Shown here piece after piece: positions 22,001-37,000 of a stretch of 62,000 bases of DNA. The notes under the pieces were generated by a model. The model was not told the origin of the DNA and searched no databases. It saw only the letters and a list, made by a program, of their open reading frames with translations. Origin of the DNA: Branchiostoma floridae (taxonomy: Eukaryota > Chordata > Leptocardii > Amphioxiformes > Branchiostomatidae); contig NC_049986.1 of NCBI RefSeq assembly GCF_000003815.2, forward strand, positions 13,672,336 through 13,734,335, written 5' to 3'. Each line of letters begins with the position of its first letter. Position 1 is the first letter of the stretch. Made by a program: the position numbers and the translations under genes.

Positions 22001-25000
22001 ACCACCAGTTTTGCATAACCTCCTTCTATAATCCTTCCTGCTCTTGACCTTTTTTACTTTTTATGCCTCTACAGGATATAGAAACAACAAACAACAGAAT
22101 ATCTGGTAGCACAGAAAGAAGACCCAGAAAAAAGACAAAGGTAACAGGTGTCTCTTGTCTAACTAACCTCATCAAATTATGTCTATCTCTCTGGTTTATC
22201 AAAGTAGAAAAACAGATGTAGACATTTGGCAGTGACCATAGTGGCCAGTGACCACATCCTGGCCTTGTACTGTCAAATAGGGTAAGCAAACGAAACTTGA
22301 ACATGTCACAGCTGACAGTCAAGTCATGCTGCAATTGTGTACTACACTAACTCTTACAGTAACAGTTATATTACTTCAATGAAGTACACATGTGAGAGCA
22401 GAGAGGGAAAGGGTTCATGATCAGGCACATTTATTCATCTTCAGGGTCTTCCCTACACATAATCTTAATCTTATGGATGATAATTTTGGATGCATTGATT
22501 TTTACCTCGTCAGCAATCAATACATGACAGTGCTGATGTCCTGTTGCAAATTGAAGCCTAAGTCGTTAAATAGCCAGTTAAGGGCATATTCTAAATTTTT
22601 TCAAACAATATAGCATGAAGGTCCTCTCTGTCTTTTCAGTTCAGGTATTTTGGTCATTAAAGGCTTTTATTCCTGAAATTATGTTTGTATGGCACTCTTT
22701 AGGACTCCTTTAAGTTTGTATGTCCTTAAGTATGAGTTAATATGAAGCAGCATTTGATGGTAATTCTTCATCATAATCAGTGAACCAGATCTGGGGTTAG
22801 TCAGTGATTCATCACACTCATTCCAGAAAACACATTGCAACATGCACATAACACAAGGCAGCTTTGGAAAAACACCCCTGGCCTTCTTTAATCTGTTTCA
22901 ATATCAAATTTTATTGCTCTAAGGTTTACTAGCTAATCTATACCATTGCTAGTTCTTGATAAGGTACGGAAGTGGGAAAACTTGTGATGACCATCTGCTT
23001 TTTACAACTGAGAATAAGGATAAACTGGAGTGACTTTTCACTCTATGCTTATCGGGGTCAAAGGGAGTGCAAAGCTCTAGAAAGTTCTGCATGGTGGTTA
23101 CAAATCATGCCCCCTCCCACAGTCTGTATGGTTGGTCAGGCAAGTAATATTACTGGAGTCTTAACTAAGTACCTTGAAAGCAACTACATACCGGCCTTAC
23201 AAGTTTCACTATTTGGAGTCAGGACGGACTCTTTTGGAGTTGGTAATTTCAACAATTGGTAAAAAAAGCACAAGTGATAATAAGAAAGTTGTACAAGAAA
23301 GTTGAAGGAACAAACAGAAAGAAATCACTTCACAAGGATATGATTAACATACTTTTCATTTGACCCACTTGGCAGATGCCACCTGTTGTCGTCTTTTGCC
23401 AGATGTCCACATTTTTCTGTCCTCTGCCAATCATGTCAACATCTTCTCTTCTTAAACTTTGCCAAGCAGGACCAGGGTTGGACAAGTTTTCTAAAATTCA
23501 CTTTGTCCTATCTGACGAGTACATAAAAAATTTACTTGCCATAACCAACTTTTCACTTGCCCAAAATTTAAATGACATTTTCTATGCATTTTCACTTTCA
23601 GCGATGGAATTCTCAAGTTAAATTACTTGTACTAATTTTTAAACAATGTTGTAATGGCAAGCTTGTATTGCTGTAATTGTACACACCTACGCAATTCAGG
23701 CTTATGTGCCCTGCCAAGTGGTATTTTAATAAAGTTCAAAGTTCAAAGTAATACAGCATGTATCTGACCATGTTATCTTGTTCTCTTGTTGACCAGGTGA
23801 AAGCTGACTACAATTTTATCTCAGGTGCTTCTGCTGCCCAAAGATTGGTAAGATGAACATTTTTTATATATCTTTATTAGGCATTATACATTTTCCACTG
23901 TGCAGCAAAAACAACCATTTAACATTGATTAGTCTGCATGAACAATTGTATGCATGGAATGTTGAAGTAGAGGACAATACTTCCATTGTACAGATTTGTT
24001 TGTGAATTATACATGACTTTGTACATTGTATATGTTACAATCTGGTAGTATTACATAGCATTTTCTACTTTTGATACTCATCTGCATTTTTCAATCCTGT
24101 TGACATTTTGTAGTTTTGGCTCCCACATTTTGTAGTTTTGGTTCCTACATTTTGTAGTTTTGGTTCCTACATTCCATTTCATATCTGTTTCCCTATGTGC
24201 AGCCAGCTGCTAACTCCAAGCTCTCATCCCTCATACTGAAAAATATCACGGTAGGTAGAAAATCTAGCTTCACTACATTCCAAGACCTTAGTTTGTATTT
24301 TAGCTGCTCCATGAGTCAGTTGTAGAATGATGTGCTTTTGAATACATAATACATTTGTTTCATGATAAGACTATACAGTCAATGTATTTGAATGTGGAAT
24401 GCATCTTGTCTTGATGTACTTGTTGTTACAGTGTAATTTCATGAAAACCCTTTTTTATCTATTATCTTCTGCAATATCATCAGTCTATGATTCAGGTAGA
24501 ATTATTGCTAAATAAGGTTTTAAAAGTGGCTCGAGTAGACAAAGCAGGCCTTAGTACCCTCCTTACATAAATTCTTGGGGTCCCCCCCCCCCCATTCAAA
24601 ATATGCATGCAAATAAATTCAAAATGACCGCATCTCCCTTGGTCAAATGCCTTTCTTGCTCTTTAAACTTAACTTATTAACTACAACAACATCAAAAGTG
24701 TTGCCATTTGGTAAAAAGTGATTCATGGTCACCTTTGCCATCTTTATGAGGTACGGAGAAAGTAATATCACAGTAGTTAATGTATGTCAGACCATGCTTT
24801 CGGCTGTGAAAATATGAAGTTGTAAATTACCAACTGTGGTGGTCAAAACAGATTCAGTTATGCTCTTCCTGTGCCTAATAATCAGTAGACTCTTGCTTTA
24901 TATGTGACACATTTTCCAACTTGGAATTTGAAAACAATTTACATAATTGTGGTTCAATTTTCCGACATAGCAACTGTCATAGTAGAAAATTTACAACTTC

Positions 25001-28000
25001 AATAATGTTTGAAGGGTGCAAATAAAAGCAGGAACAGGGACATGTAAAACTAAGGGCACTGTAGTTAAGGGTTGGAGTTAAACTGTGCTAAGTCGTGCTT
25101 CGTTTTCTAATTAGATCCCTCAATAACATAATTCGATTTTCTGACATAGCGACATGTAGTAGAAAATTTACAACTTCAGTCAAGAGTGCAAATAGAAACA
25201 GGGACATATAAATTAAGGGGACTGTAGTGATGGGTCGCAGTTAAAGTGTGCTAAGTCGTGCTTCGTTCACATTCTAATTAGATCCTTCGTGATCCACCAG
25301 GCCCAGGGGCAGTCCGAGCCAGGCTTAACGTACAGCGCAGCTCAACAAGCCGGACATGTGAGTAGCCTGCAGCAGCCAGCACGTCATGTATGCATCATTT
25401 GCTAGATATTTCAAGTTTTCTAGTTTGCAAACAAACATGTAGTTGCCGCAAGACATATACAGGGACCCACATGATTTGCAGGATATTTCAAGTTTCCTGT
25501 AACTCTAGTCTACCTCTAGACATATGAGGTCCCACATGGTTTGCTAGATACATCAAAATGTCCATGCCTCTGGTCTTCCAAGTTCCAACCCAGTTGCCCT
25601 CAGACATGTGAGGACCTGTCTAATCCTATGATCAACAGAAGTGGCTGTTGCAGTACATCTCTGTGCCAGAATTTTGTTTCAAAAAGAGATTTTCCTGTCT
25701 GACAAAACAATATAATGCCAACCAAGTGAGCATTTCCTACAAATGATAAGGGTTTTTCGTTGGTAGCCTTACTTTCTACATGAATGACACTTACAGTTTG
25801 TGAATGTGTAGATGTCACTTAGCAACAGCCAGTCTCAGCTGCATTCAAAGTCTGAAAAATTCAATGTTCAATCTTAGCTACTAGCACTTAATCACAAGGC
25901 TGGAACTGGTGGTTTTGTAAATGATAGACACATCAATTGTTCTTCTTTATCGTCCTAATTTGAATTTTGGCATATTCATTCTTCTACAGGATGTGAAGTC
26001 AAATCTTGTAATAAAAGAGATAGGAGAAATTGTTGGAGACCCAGTTGGATCTGAGGTAGGTTCGTTCACCTTAAAGTTTAATATCAGAGTAAGAGACAGT
26101 CTAGATGCTAGCAAGCCACCTGTTAGCAGATACAGTAAATTAGAGTTACCATCTTTGGCCAGGCATGCAGGAATATCTTTTCCATTGCATATGATAAATT
26201 GAGAAAACAACAAAATGTTGTTGCAGTACTTACAATGTATTAACATAATTCATTGCATTTGTTGAGGCTATTGCCATGCCTAAGATTGTATTTTATAGAG
26301 GTGCTTCTGAAATCTTTTAACCTCAAAGTTTGACCTTAAACTTAAGGTGAGTTTATGTGGTCCTGTGAGTTTTATCAGCAAACAAAAGCTGTGATGTTAC
26401 TCTTCCGTTGTTACATACAGCTGTTGTTCTGAAGTTAAGCTCCAAAGCTTCCTTCTGTCTAAGTGGTATTTAAATTTGACTCCTGTTCCTTGTAACTTCT
26501 TAGAATTTAAGCCATGCTTGTATTGAATGGTAATGTTTACAGTAAGTCAGCATGGAAAACTGTATCTAATCTTTATCCTTAGCAAGTTAGGCCTTTTCTT
26601 GGTAGGCATGATTAGTGTTGTTCAATGCCTGTGTCAGATTGTCTGGGTTGACCATGTTTTGGTTCAGGAGCTTTGATGCCTGTGAAAAATTGGCTGGGCT
26701 GACCCCATCCCAGGCACCCAATAACACACACATGCAACAGATAACAACAAGTTCAAAGGCAAATTCAAAATGTCTCAGTTTCAATCAGGCAGATAAGAAA
26801 GTTACCGGTTGAAGGTACCTTGACTTACAGTTTAGATAATGCAGGGAGAAATGTGTAAAGGGTTCCATGCTAAGAACTAATTGCCGCAAATACCCTTGTC
26901 AGGTGTTCAGTCTGTGGTACATTATAGATAGTTTTAAGGTACAGCTGATACTATAAAAAGTTCCAAATAATTAGCTTCCTTTTACCATATGTGTAGCTTA
27001 TTTTCATTGTGGCTGCCCTTACGTGTATAAATTATTTTGTTTGTACTCACATGCAGGTAAATGTTTTTCAAAGGAGTCATACCTGTAAGTTTAGTGACAT
27101 GTCTAACAAGAAAGGAGTCAGTAATGGGGGCTTGTTACAGAGCTGTAAAATGTATTGTTTAGGTCACACCAATGAATTGTCTAGTTTAATGGTTCTTCGA
27201 CAATATAAAGTAACAATTAAGCAAGTGGTCAACATGAAAACAGATTTGCATCCAGGATGAAAGCTTGCACCTCAAGATTCATTCCCTGAAACTGTGTTTT
27301 CAAGTTAATACTTCAATTTAGTACCTATACTGTTAAAAATCTGAGACCCAACAAATAAAAGTAGTGTGGCCTTAGTTGGCCTTAGTTTTATGTGTGCCTC
27401 TTAAAGACTCTTATGTTACAACCAAGCCTTCCCTTTGGGTAGTGAGTGCACATAGAAGGAAGTTATTTCAGTAAGATGAGAAACTTTGAAGGCATTTTAT
27501 ATCACTACTGACAGTCAGGGTAGTTCTTGACTACAACCTCATCACAAAATGGCAAAGAGAGCGTATTGTTGTGAAACCTACAGCCTTCCGGAGTAAGTAA
27601 TAATCTAGTGAGAGGGCAATTAAGGTGGACAGGTCTGTCACGCAGGAATGCAAGACGAATGGGGAAGGTAATTCCGCAAATGATGGGTCAGGATCACAAG
27701 GATATTGTCATTTCCAACTTATCAATTTGACTCTTAAGACCACTAAATTTTACAGGGTACAGATAATATGACTTGAGTTATGATCTTCAATACAAATGTA
27801 TTAGCTATTACAAATTTGGAATTAGATTGTTAGGTTTTATCTTCAGGGCAATTCAATTTTTGTAATCAGTCAAAGTAGATGAATCAGTAGCACAGAGCAG
27901 TACAAAGGTGTAGTTCCACCCTATGCTGTTCCAATTAAACTTTGAAAATGGTGTGCTGATCTGTCTATAATATTTTTCCCCAAGTTTACATTGTGTTAAA

Positions 28001-31000
28001 TTTGTGTTTTGCAAAAGTTGTCTCCAGAAATAATTTGGCATTCAGGGATTTCTTTACTGAGATTGATTCATATAACAAGGAAACTTAATAAGTTAGCAGA
28101 ACAGGTGATTTTCTACAAACATCAATGGACTCCAAGGGGGCATAACATCTTACTTAAGTGCAAATCTTGAGCCATTGAAGAGATCCACATCCTAATTGAT
28201 TGTAAAATTTTGAAGAACTTACCAAGTCAGAAGATGTCAGACTGATTCAACATAGATACAGATCCATCTAGAACAAGCCTTTGTCTGGGACCAAAGTCAT
28301 GACTAGTAAATAAATTGTTGTTAAGGGCCTGAGGGGTTCTAACATATCTGTCGTTAATGACATTTGATAGAGGGTCATCATGGGTAAGTCCTGTCTCCTA
28401 GACAATGTCATGGAGGTTAAGGTGTTCCAGGACTATGCCTGCAGGGTTTGCGGCCTTTTCTTTACTCAAAAGTAAAAGGATGTTGGAAAAAGTTGTCTTA
28501 AGCAGTTGAAGCTGTGTTCTGAAGGCACTTGTTTAACATTCACAGGTATGGATGACAACTCTTTACTACCATACTGTCCATGAAATGTCCATGCACACTT
28601 CCAACAACCGCATGTACACTTGGTTACTTTCTTGTGCCTCACTTTTTTCCAATGACTAAAACGCAAGATATTACAAGTTTGTCAAAATGTAGGGAAGGAC
28701 AAAATTGGAAAATTGTCTTCAAAAAGGCTTGCATGATCAAAGTTCAAGTTCACTTACCGCAAATCTCTATAACTGTAGCTAAGGGTGGTGATTCCCTTGG
28801 GGCATACATTAAATCCAACACAGATGAAGTAGGGACGGTCAGAGAAAAATGACTGTATCAGTTACATAGTCAAGATCGGGTCAACTAATTCATAATAGAG
28901 CGGATTATTGAAGCTCTGTCTGGTCCAGAACGACACAAGGTCAATTCTCAAGGTCATTGTGTTGACCAGGGAACCGTAAACCTGAGCCGGATGTCATCCT
29001 TCTAAAATGGTTCTTGGCAAAGCTTCGTGCAACGATGCCAGAGAATTGTTTATCCGTGTTCCTGCCCTGCTGTATGACGTACATGTACTTATGCGTAGGT
29101 GTCTTCTACATGTTCCTTATCTATGGATTATGGTGAATGTCTGCATGTCTTGCATGCTATAAGTGCTATTCCAATGCATGTGATGAATGCTAATTGGCCA
29201 GCGAACTGAACAACATTTCATCCTGTGTCGGGCTTTGAAGGTGTTGCTAAGATACTAAGGAGTATTTTGATTTGAGTCATTGCCAGATACAGTGTAGATC
29301 AAATCACGAGGTCAGAAAGATGTGAATTTTGTCGGCAGATAAAGTCCTGTTGTGTACCTGTAATGCTTTAATTGAGCTAATGGTTTAGCATATACGCTCC
29401 TCAATTGTTGGTCTGGAATTAGGTATATAGAGATCTTCTGTTGCTGATTTTTTCTGTAAGATTACAAGGTCCTTTTTTTGCTTGATGTTTTGTTTTCTTC
29501 CTAGATCTTAATCTTAATCTTACTCTTACTCTCCCTGTGATTTCTCTATTGTTAAGTTTGGATCTCCTGACATTATATATGTGATGATAAATGACATGAA
29601 TATATTTCATCATTGTCATAATTGATTGGGGAAATATGTCTATCACCTTCTTCAGTCCTGTAGTATCAAATGTTTATAGAATGATCTTTTGGTAGTAACT
29701 TTTAAGGCACTATGTACTGGCTCTGACCTGATGTTCATATGTCTTGATTTAGACCTGTGAGTAGAACTTTGTGATCATTCCTTTTGATTCTAGACTGACC
29801 ATGTGTTTACATAGCACAGAGCTCAGGTCAGTTTCCAGATAGCTCCCTCCGGGCATCCAACTTAAAAGTCACGCTTTAGTCAGGGATCATGTAATCATTC
29901 CCATGTGATGATAATTTTTCAAAGTTAAGTTCTAACCTTTCTTTAATGAAACAATTTATTGTAGGTCAACATCTGCAGGTAATGATAAGATTTCTTAATG
30001 TTCTTTGATACACTAATTGAATAAGATGTTCATTTCTAAATGTCCAAGTGGCAAGTTTAAAATTTTTGCAGGCATGAATTTTCCAGAACATTTACTGATG
30101 TTAATTGTGTATTTTATAACTTGAAATTTTCTCTTTCAAGTCCCCAGGATGGGAGCTTCAGCAGAACTACACACTGGATTCAAACACGACGTCAGGTGAC
30201 GCCCCCGATGGAGCGCTCTACAGCCTTCTAAACCAAACAACACGAAACTTAATCACAAGGACTCGCAACGGTACCGCGAGCCAACCAGGTAGTATTCCGT
30301 CTGTTACCTTTGAAACTAACCCTGGCGTAGAGGAGGGAGTAGGTGTGTTTGAAGAAGGGGAGCCGACAGACGGTCGCGTCTCAATTGTCGAGGAGCAAGT
30401 AGCACCGCCTAGCTTTCCAGCCGGCCAGGTTGACTTGGATCCTGGGAATGGAGACAGTGTTCTCTTGGTTGGAGAGGGAGAGGGTGTTCTATCGGTTGGC
30501 AGTTTCCCAGCTGGCGAGGTACCAGTAGTTGATGAGACCGTTGTATCTGCTGTAGAAGTAGGATCAAATGGCAGTGTCATAGAGAGCAGTATTCCCTTTA
30601 CTCCAGGTGAGGTAGCGCAGCCGCAGTCTCCTTCAGTTGTCACGGGCGGCGCCTCCAGCGAACCGGTGGACATCGACGGCGGATTCAGAATCTTACAGAA
30701 CGGAACCATTGTCGGATACGGTTACGTAGAACCCAATGGTTTTCTGTTGGAGCCGAACGGAAGCCGAGCCATCGGACCAGACGGGAACCCCATCTCAATA
30801 CCATACGAAGGACCAGACGGGAATCCCATTTCCGTACCAATCGCAGGCCCAGACGGAAGGCCCATCAGACCAGAGGAGTATCCGATGGTCATCGGACCGG
30901 ATGGAGGCCCGGTTCTTGGTCCGGATGGTTTCCCTCTCATAAATCCAGTAGAACCATCAGATCCACTAGGTCCAGATGGATATCCAGTTCCCGTTGGACC

Positions 31001-34000
31001 GGACGCCTCTTTGGTTGGTCCGGACGGTTATCCTTTATACCCCCCGACACAGGTTGGCGTTCCCCCCGTGGTTCCTAACTTTCACGAAGGCATGCCCGCT
31101 CCCGGCGCTCATGGGTACGGAGGCAGAGAAATCCCACCAGGGTTTGTGGCACCAGGCCCAGGAGCAGGGCCCAGGATCCCGCCTGGAGCAGGGCCAGGGG
31201 TGAGTAGCATTGTAATACAAGAATGAAGTTATAGGGGTGTCCAATAAGTTCTCAGCCTCGCCCAAACACAACTCAATATTTTTGGGACAGTTATTAAGTA
31301 TGAGGCCAGGAGTGAGTGGCATTGTAAAATAAGATTGAAGTTATAAGGGTGTCCAATAAGTTCTCAGCCTCACCCAGACACAAGGGCACAACTCAATATT
31401 TTTGGGACAGTTATTACATGTAAGTATGAGTGATCAGTGGGATTGTAAGGTTAGATTGAACAAGATGTCCGATATCGGGGTGTTCAATAAGTTCTCAGTG
31501 TCACCCTGACACAAAGGGCCAAGCTCAATATTTTTAAGACAGTCATGAGGTAGGCAGACTTTTATGGATGTCCACCAAAACTCAATAAATTGGCATTATT
31601 ACTTTGCAGGTTGCCATTTTGAAAGTCGGTAATGTAAGTTGAGAGGGAAGGAAAAACAACCAACAATTGAGCTGCAACTTGAGGCATTTTTTTCTAACCT
31701 CTTACCTACTGATTTTTTAAAGGAGGTAGCCTGCAATGTAATGACCACATGAGTTTGGTTAACATTCATAAAATGCTTCATAGTTCATATTCATGCCCAA
31801 ATCTAAATTATGCTCATTGCATCATGAGCCTGAGAAATTATTTTAACAGCCCACAAACATGTGAAAAGGGGGAAAGTTGCATATGATTAAAAGAAAGTAA
31901 TTTGACAAAAAATGTGCACAGTGGATCTGAAAAAAAATGATATAATTTCAGGACATATTACACGTTACATTAACTTAACCTGCCATAACATGCTCTGTCA
32001 GAATTTTTTCTAATCGATGATAGACTGCAAATGAGATCAACTGAACAAGTATAGATTAAATTGATATTTCTAACAAGGGTGTACTACAACATTTTCACAC
32101 ACAAGTAGATGTGCTTGGCTAACACTATGATCCCTTGACCTTGCAGATGACCAGGGAAGAGTACATTGCACTGTTGGAGGGAAGCTGGGTACCGGTCAGT
32201 TGGATTTCTACCATATTTATCTATTACAATAATTGTGTCAATACGGTCAAGGAAATTAAAACATGATAATGAAAATAGTTCTTTTGCCAGATTGTATTTA
32301 CTGACAGAATGTTTTGTATTCGCATATGTTCGATGTACAAAATGATGAACAGAATGACTTGCTACATGTATATGTTAAACTTCTGTGGTCCCTAAAACAC
32401 TTACCCTGTGCTGAGTGTGAATTACATGACATGGTACAATCATACAATAGTCCGCTAAATACTAATAGGTATATTAGAGTTTGTCTTGCAGATGATGATA
32501 CTACATGTAGCAGTGATTTCAGCCAGGAGCATGATTCTTGTAGTATTGTTTCTGTTTAAATTTTCATTTCATCCACAAGTTAACTTGATAACCAAAGCAC
32601 GCATCAAGATTAACGTAAGAGTTACGAAGACTTTGTTAATGATCTGTATGTGTATCTTTAATCAAAGTCATCTGTTTTATCACCTGTAACAACAACATCC
32701 TTACATCCCCCTCTCCTCAAGAAGAGTTGATTGCTGAGCAACTGCTGAATGTTTAAAGAGTTGACAGATCAATTAATGAATTTCACAGATAAAGAACAAT
32801 TTGTATTTTTTGTCTTGTAAAGAATACTTTTACATCTTGTACCTCCCAATGCATTATGGAAGTCAAGGATCATACAAATCCAATTTTGGGTGCTGTACAA
32901 TAGCTCAGCAATCTTCATCTAGCAGAAAAGATGGCTATTTGAGAGTTGCATTGTTGCAAAGTTTCTGACCATCTTGTTTGTTTCCTTGATGTATAGGGAC
33001 CAAGGGGGATGCCAGGAGAACCAGGACCACAAGGGCTGAGAGGAGTCAGGGTAAGATGACATAACAACAACCTGCTGTCAATAGGAGGGCTCAGATCCTG
33101 TCTGACCCCAGGCACCCAGATTGTTGTTATCTTCAGTTGGTAATATGCCAGTCTGAGAGTAGAAACATGGGGATCAACAATACAATTTGGCCCTTTTCCA
33201 ACATGACCCAGCCAACTGGGCCAAACACAGCCAGGGTTTGGGCTAGGGTTAGGGCATTTGGCTGAGTTGACCAGGGTGTTGGTCATGGACAGAGTTCAAC
33301 TTGGTAAAAAGACATCCAGAACTTGATTTGGAATTTCCATCCCCTTCCCATACTTGTATTTTGTTTGGTTGTTTGGTCACTGATGTCACATTACCAACTT
33401 CATTTTGTTCCTCTCGAAAAGTGAATTTATTATTTATGATAACGATAATGTTATTAAGGTTTCAGGGTTGGCTAAATTGGCATTTTGACTTTCCATTGTT
33501 TTCTCATTAATGAATTAAGAAAGAATGGAACTGTAACGAATTTTGATAGATCGGAATGAAAGAATTCTAAATCTGATTTCTTTGGGCCATATGGATGACG
33601 TAATCAGGTTTTATTGCCCCTAATATTATTTTTTTCTATGAGAAAATACAAGACTTTGGTACATACCACTGCAATGAAACTATGTTTTTCATGTGCATAA
33701 TGATGAAGGCTACAAGCTCTTGTTTGCTCCAATCGATATCTGCTAATGATCTGTAGTTATTAGAAAATAATTGTTTTCATCTAATTAAAAAAATCATTTT
33801 CTAATAATTACAGATCATTAGCAGATATCGATTGGAGCAAACAAGAGCTTGTAGTCTTCATCATTATGCACATGAAAAACATAGTTTCATTGCAGTGGTA
33901 TGTACCAAAGTGCTGTATTATCCCATAGAAAAAATAATATTTGGGGGCAATAAAACCTGATTACGTCATCCATATGGCCCAAAAAAATCAGATTTAGAAT

Positions 34001-37000
34001 TCTTTCATGCCGTTCTATCAATATTCGTTACAGTTCCATGCTTTCTTAATTCATTAATGAGAAAACAATGGAAAGTCAAAATGCCAATTTAGCCAACCCT
34101 GAAACCTTAATAGTCCCTATGTAGTAGACTACACTGATATGTAATTTTTGCTCACTCAACAGGGTCCTCGAGGACAGCGTGGCAGGCAGGGAGAAAGGGG
34201 ACCGCCTGGACCTCCGGTGGGTTTTAGATCAACATGATTCAACCTTTCAGACATCTGCTTGAACAACTTGTCCAACAGAATGCTGTCTCAAAACTTTCCC
34301 ATGTGACATATTGGTTTATTTCTTTATTTTCACGAATTATTGATTGATTACTATATCTGAATGTGATGTGTAGGGCGAACAGGGTATGATGGGTGCTGCT
34401 GGCATCATGGGAAGACCAGGAAGGAAAGGACCTGCTGGCAAGCGTGGGATACCTGGCGAACCGGGAGAAAGAGGGCAAGAGGTAGCTACATGTATATATA
34501 GGCAACATCAGCGTGTGCATGATTGATGCTGGCATGGCCCATTTGATCTTGGCTGACCGGTACCATGGATCTGTATCCCTCAAACTGTGGGCACAGGCCT
34601 GCTCAGAGCTGCATCATATTTTACATGTCAGAAGGACTTGCTTGGTGTTGTTAGTATGCAACTTAATGCATTTAGCCCCAAGGGGGCATGAATATGCAAT
34701 AAACGTCATTGTAATTGTCATTCTCTTTGATAATATAGAGGTTATTATAAAGTAATGATTTCCTCTCAAGAGTGCACAAAGTAAAGTCTGGAAGATTCTA
34801 ACTGATTGTTTTAGATTCAAAACTCTGTAAGGCCAGGTCTAGATCAAACTAAACATTATGTCTTTGTCCATAGGGTAAGGATGGGGACCGTGGAAACATG
34901 GGACTGCCTGGAATGCCAGGGAACCAGGTATGTGCCAGTAAAGAGATAGGGAAAACTAAACACGGAAGTTGCTAAAATCTTAAGTAACTTGAAAAGGGAG
35001 TTTACACAAAGATTGACAAACGGACAGTATTGTTCCGATGCATACTGTATTGTTTTGAAATTTTATATTGTTGTGATTGTCTCATAGAACAATCTCTGTT
35101 TCAGGGTTTTAATGGAAAGCCAGGGAGACCAGGAATGACAGGGCCTCCTGGGCTCAAGGTGAGATTTTAAACACAAATAAGCTCTGAATTCTTCCCTGCC
35201 TTGCCTGTGATCAGAGTGCTGTGTCTATGCTGTTTTGTAGTTTATGATAAATCAACTCTGTTTCACAGCTCATCTTTTCACATTGTGATCATTTTCTTCT
35301 GTCCTTCAGATTTACCATATTGGTCACATTGTACATATGGTGTTTTGAGAAACAGTTTTTTACTTGTTGAAATGTGATGCTTTTCTTTGATAGATTTTGG
35401 GTGCAGTTGTTATCTCCTTCTGGTCTGCTATATGATATGTATGATATCTCTCTGTTACCACCTTAAGGGGGACAAAGGTGACCCAGGGATGGATGGACCA
35501 ATGGGGCCACCGGTAAGGAAGTAGCTTGTACTTCTGCATTATCATCTTATCTCGTCCAGTATCATGGCTTTTGAATGAGTCCTTCTTTACGTAACAAAAC
35601 AGTAACACTTCGTCAAGCAAAGCGATAAGTTCCGGAAATGATCAGATGATTCAGATAGCATCTGTTATCTTTTGTTTGTGACTTAGATGTGGCAGACAGC
35701 AGATAATAGCTGATATGAAACAAAGTGGATGCTGTCTGACACATCTATGTGTTGTTGGAGTAAGCTTTTATTGTGTATCTTGACACCTGGATGTGTAACC
35801 TTCATCAGTGTTTTCATGTTCCACCCAGGGTGAGCCAGGTGATCAGGGGGAAAGAGGACCATGGGGACCAGAAGGACCTCCAGTAAGAAAACTTGTTGGT
35901 TTAAATGGACAAAGCCACCACTGTTACTTTGACCTCTGACCTCCAGTCACAATTATCTTTACCACATTTGATTATGTTTAATTTCTGTATCCTTTCTGTT
36001 TCTTTATGTTCATTTCATTACATTTGATTTGCTGCATTGTTGTATAAGTTTTAAATTTCATTATTTGTACTTAAATGGACTCCAGGAAAAATAGTGTTAC
36101 AGCATTATGTATGCATTAAAAGAGATCTGAAGAAAACAAACAAGTAATTTAGCTTTTTTAGATGGGAGGAAAGTAATAGCCCATTGCTACAGGTCATTAA
36201 ACACCGGGTTTTATCTCATAGCATGACATCCATCATTAAGACTACAGTAACTGATTTTCCCTGTTCTTATGCAGGGTGTCGCTGGCCAACAAGGTTTACC
36301 AGGTCCAGCTGGACCGGGGGTAAGCATCATTTTATCATCACAAGGCTGGGGTTAGCAGATGGAGCGATGTCAACAACACCATCAGAGACTAAAATGCCAA
36401 TATGTCTTACTTGGGGATGACGTGATTGAACTTAAGTGCACATAGATACCACCTACTTGTGTTTTAAAAACGCATGGAAAATTGGAAATCTTTGACAGGA
36501 AGGTCTACTTACTTGAGTTAATACATTGTGTTAATCTAATGGTTGGGAAGACATTATGTTAATCTAATGGTTGGGAAAGTGACATTGCAGTCACTGTAGA
36601 ACTGATAGACAATGTATCAAACTTGCAAATAAACCTTGTTTTATGATATCCACATGTAGGGTCCAAGAGGGCATACTGGATCACCTGGCAAAGATGGGAA
36701 GAAAGGACCAAAGGTTTGGATATGTATTTCTTTCTACAATTTGTGCTGTTGTAACTCAAAGAGTTTTTGTATGCCCTGCTTTAAATGTGCTCGGGAGGTG
36801 TATGGTAGTTAACCTATATGTGAATAACAATGGAAGGCATTTCAGCACCTGCAATGTGTATTAAGCCCAGGCTGCAAAATGATAACAAGGGGTTGCCAAG
36901 CATTCACTTTATCTGGCGTGTAATTTTGCTGCTATTTTAGGCAGGTTGGTTGATTCTTTGTCAAGGGAAGGATTTTCAGCACCAAGGAGATGGAATATTC

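Larger units (their letters stand above)
19422..22074 (+). other. Intron with tandem repeats and an inserted element
   Basis: No exon is supported here. It contains a 36-bp tandem duplication (19651-19722), a small hairpin (19744-19821), a 16-bp minisatellite (19988-20072) and a roughly 0.9-kb insertion (20100-21016) bearing a GC-rich promoter-like patch. Confidence 0.6.

Noticed and set aside
30218-30940. Long minus-strand open frames opposite the GPDG exon
   Set aside because: They are mirror frames of a GC-rich Gly/Pro coding exon; the + strand has splice sites and correct phase, the minus strand has none.
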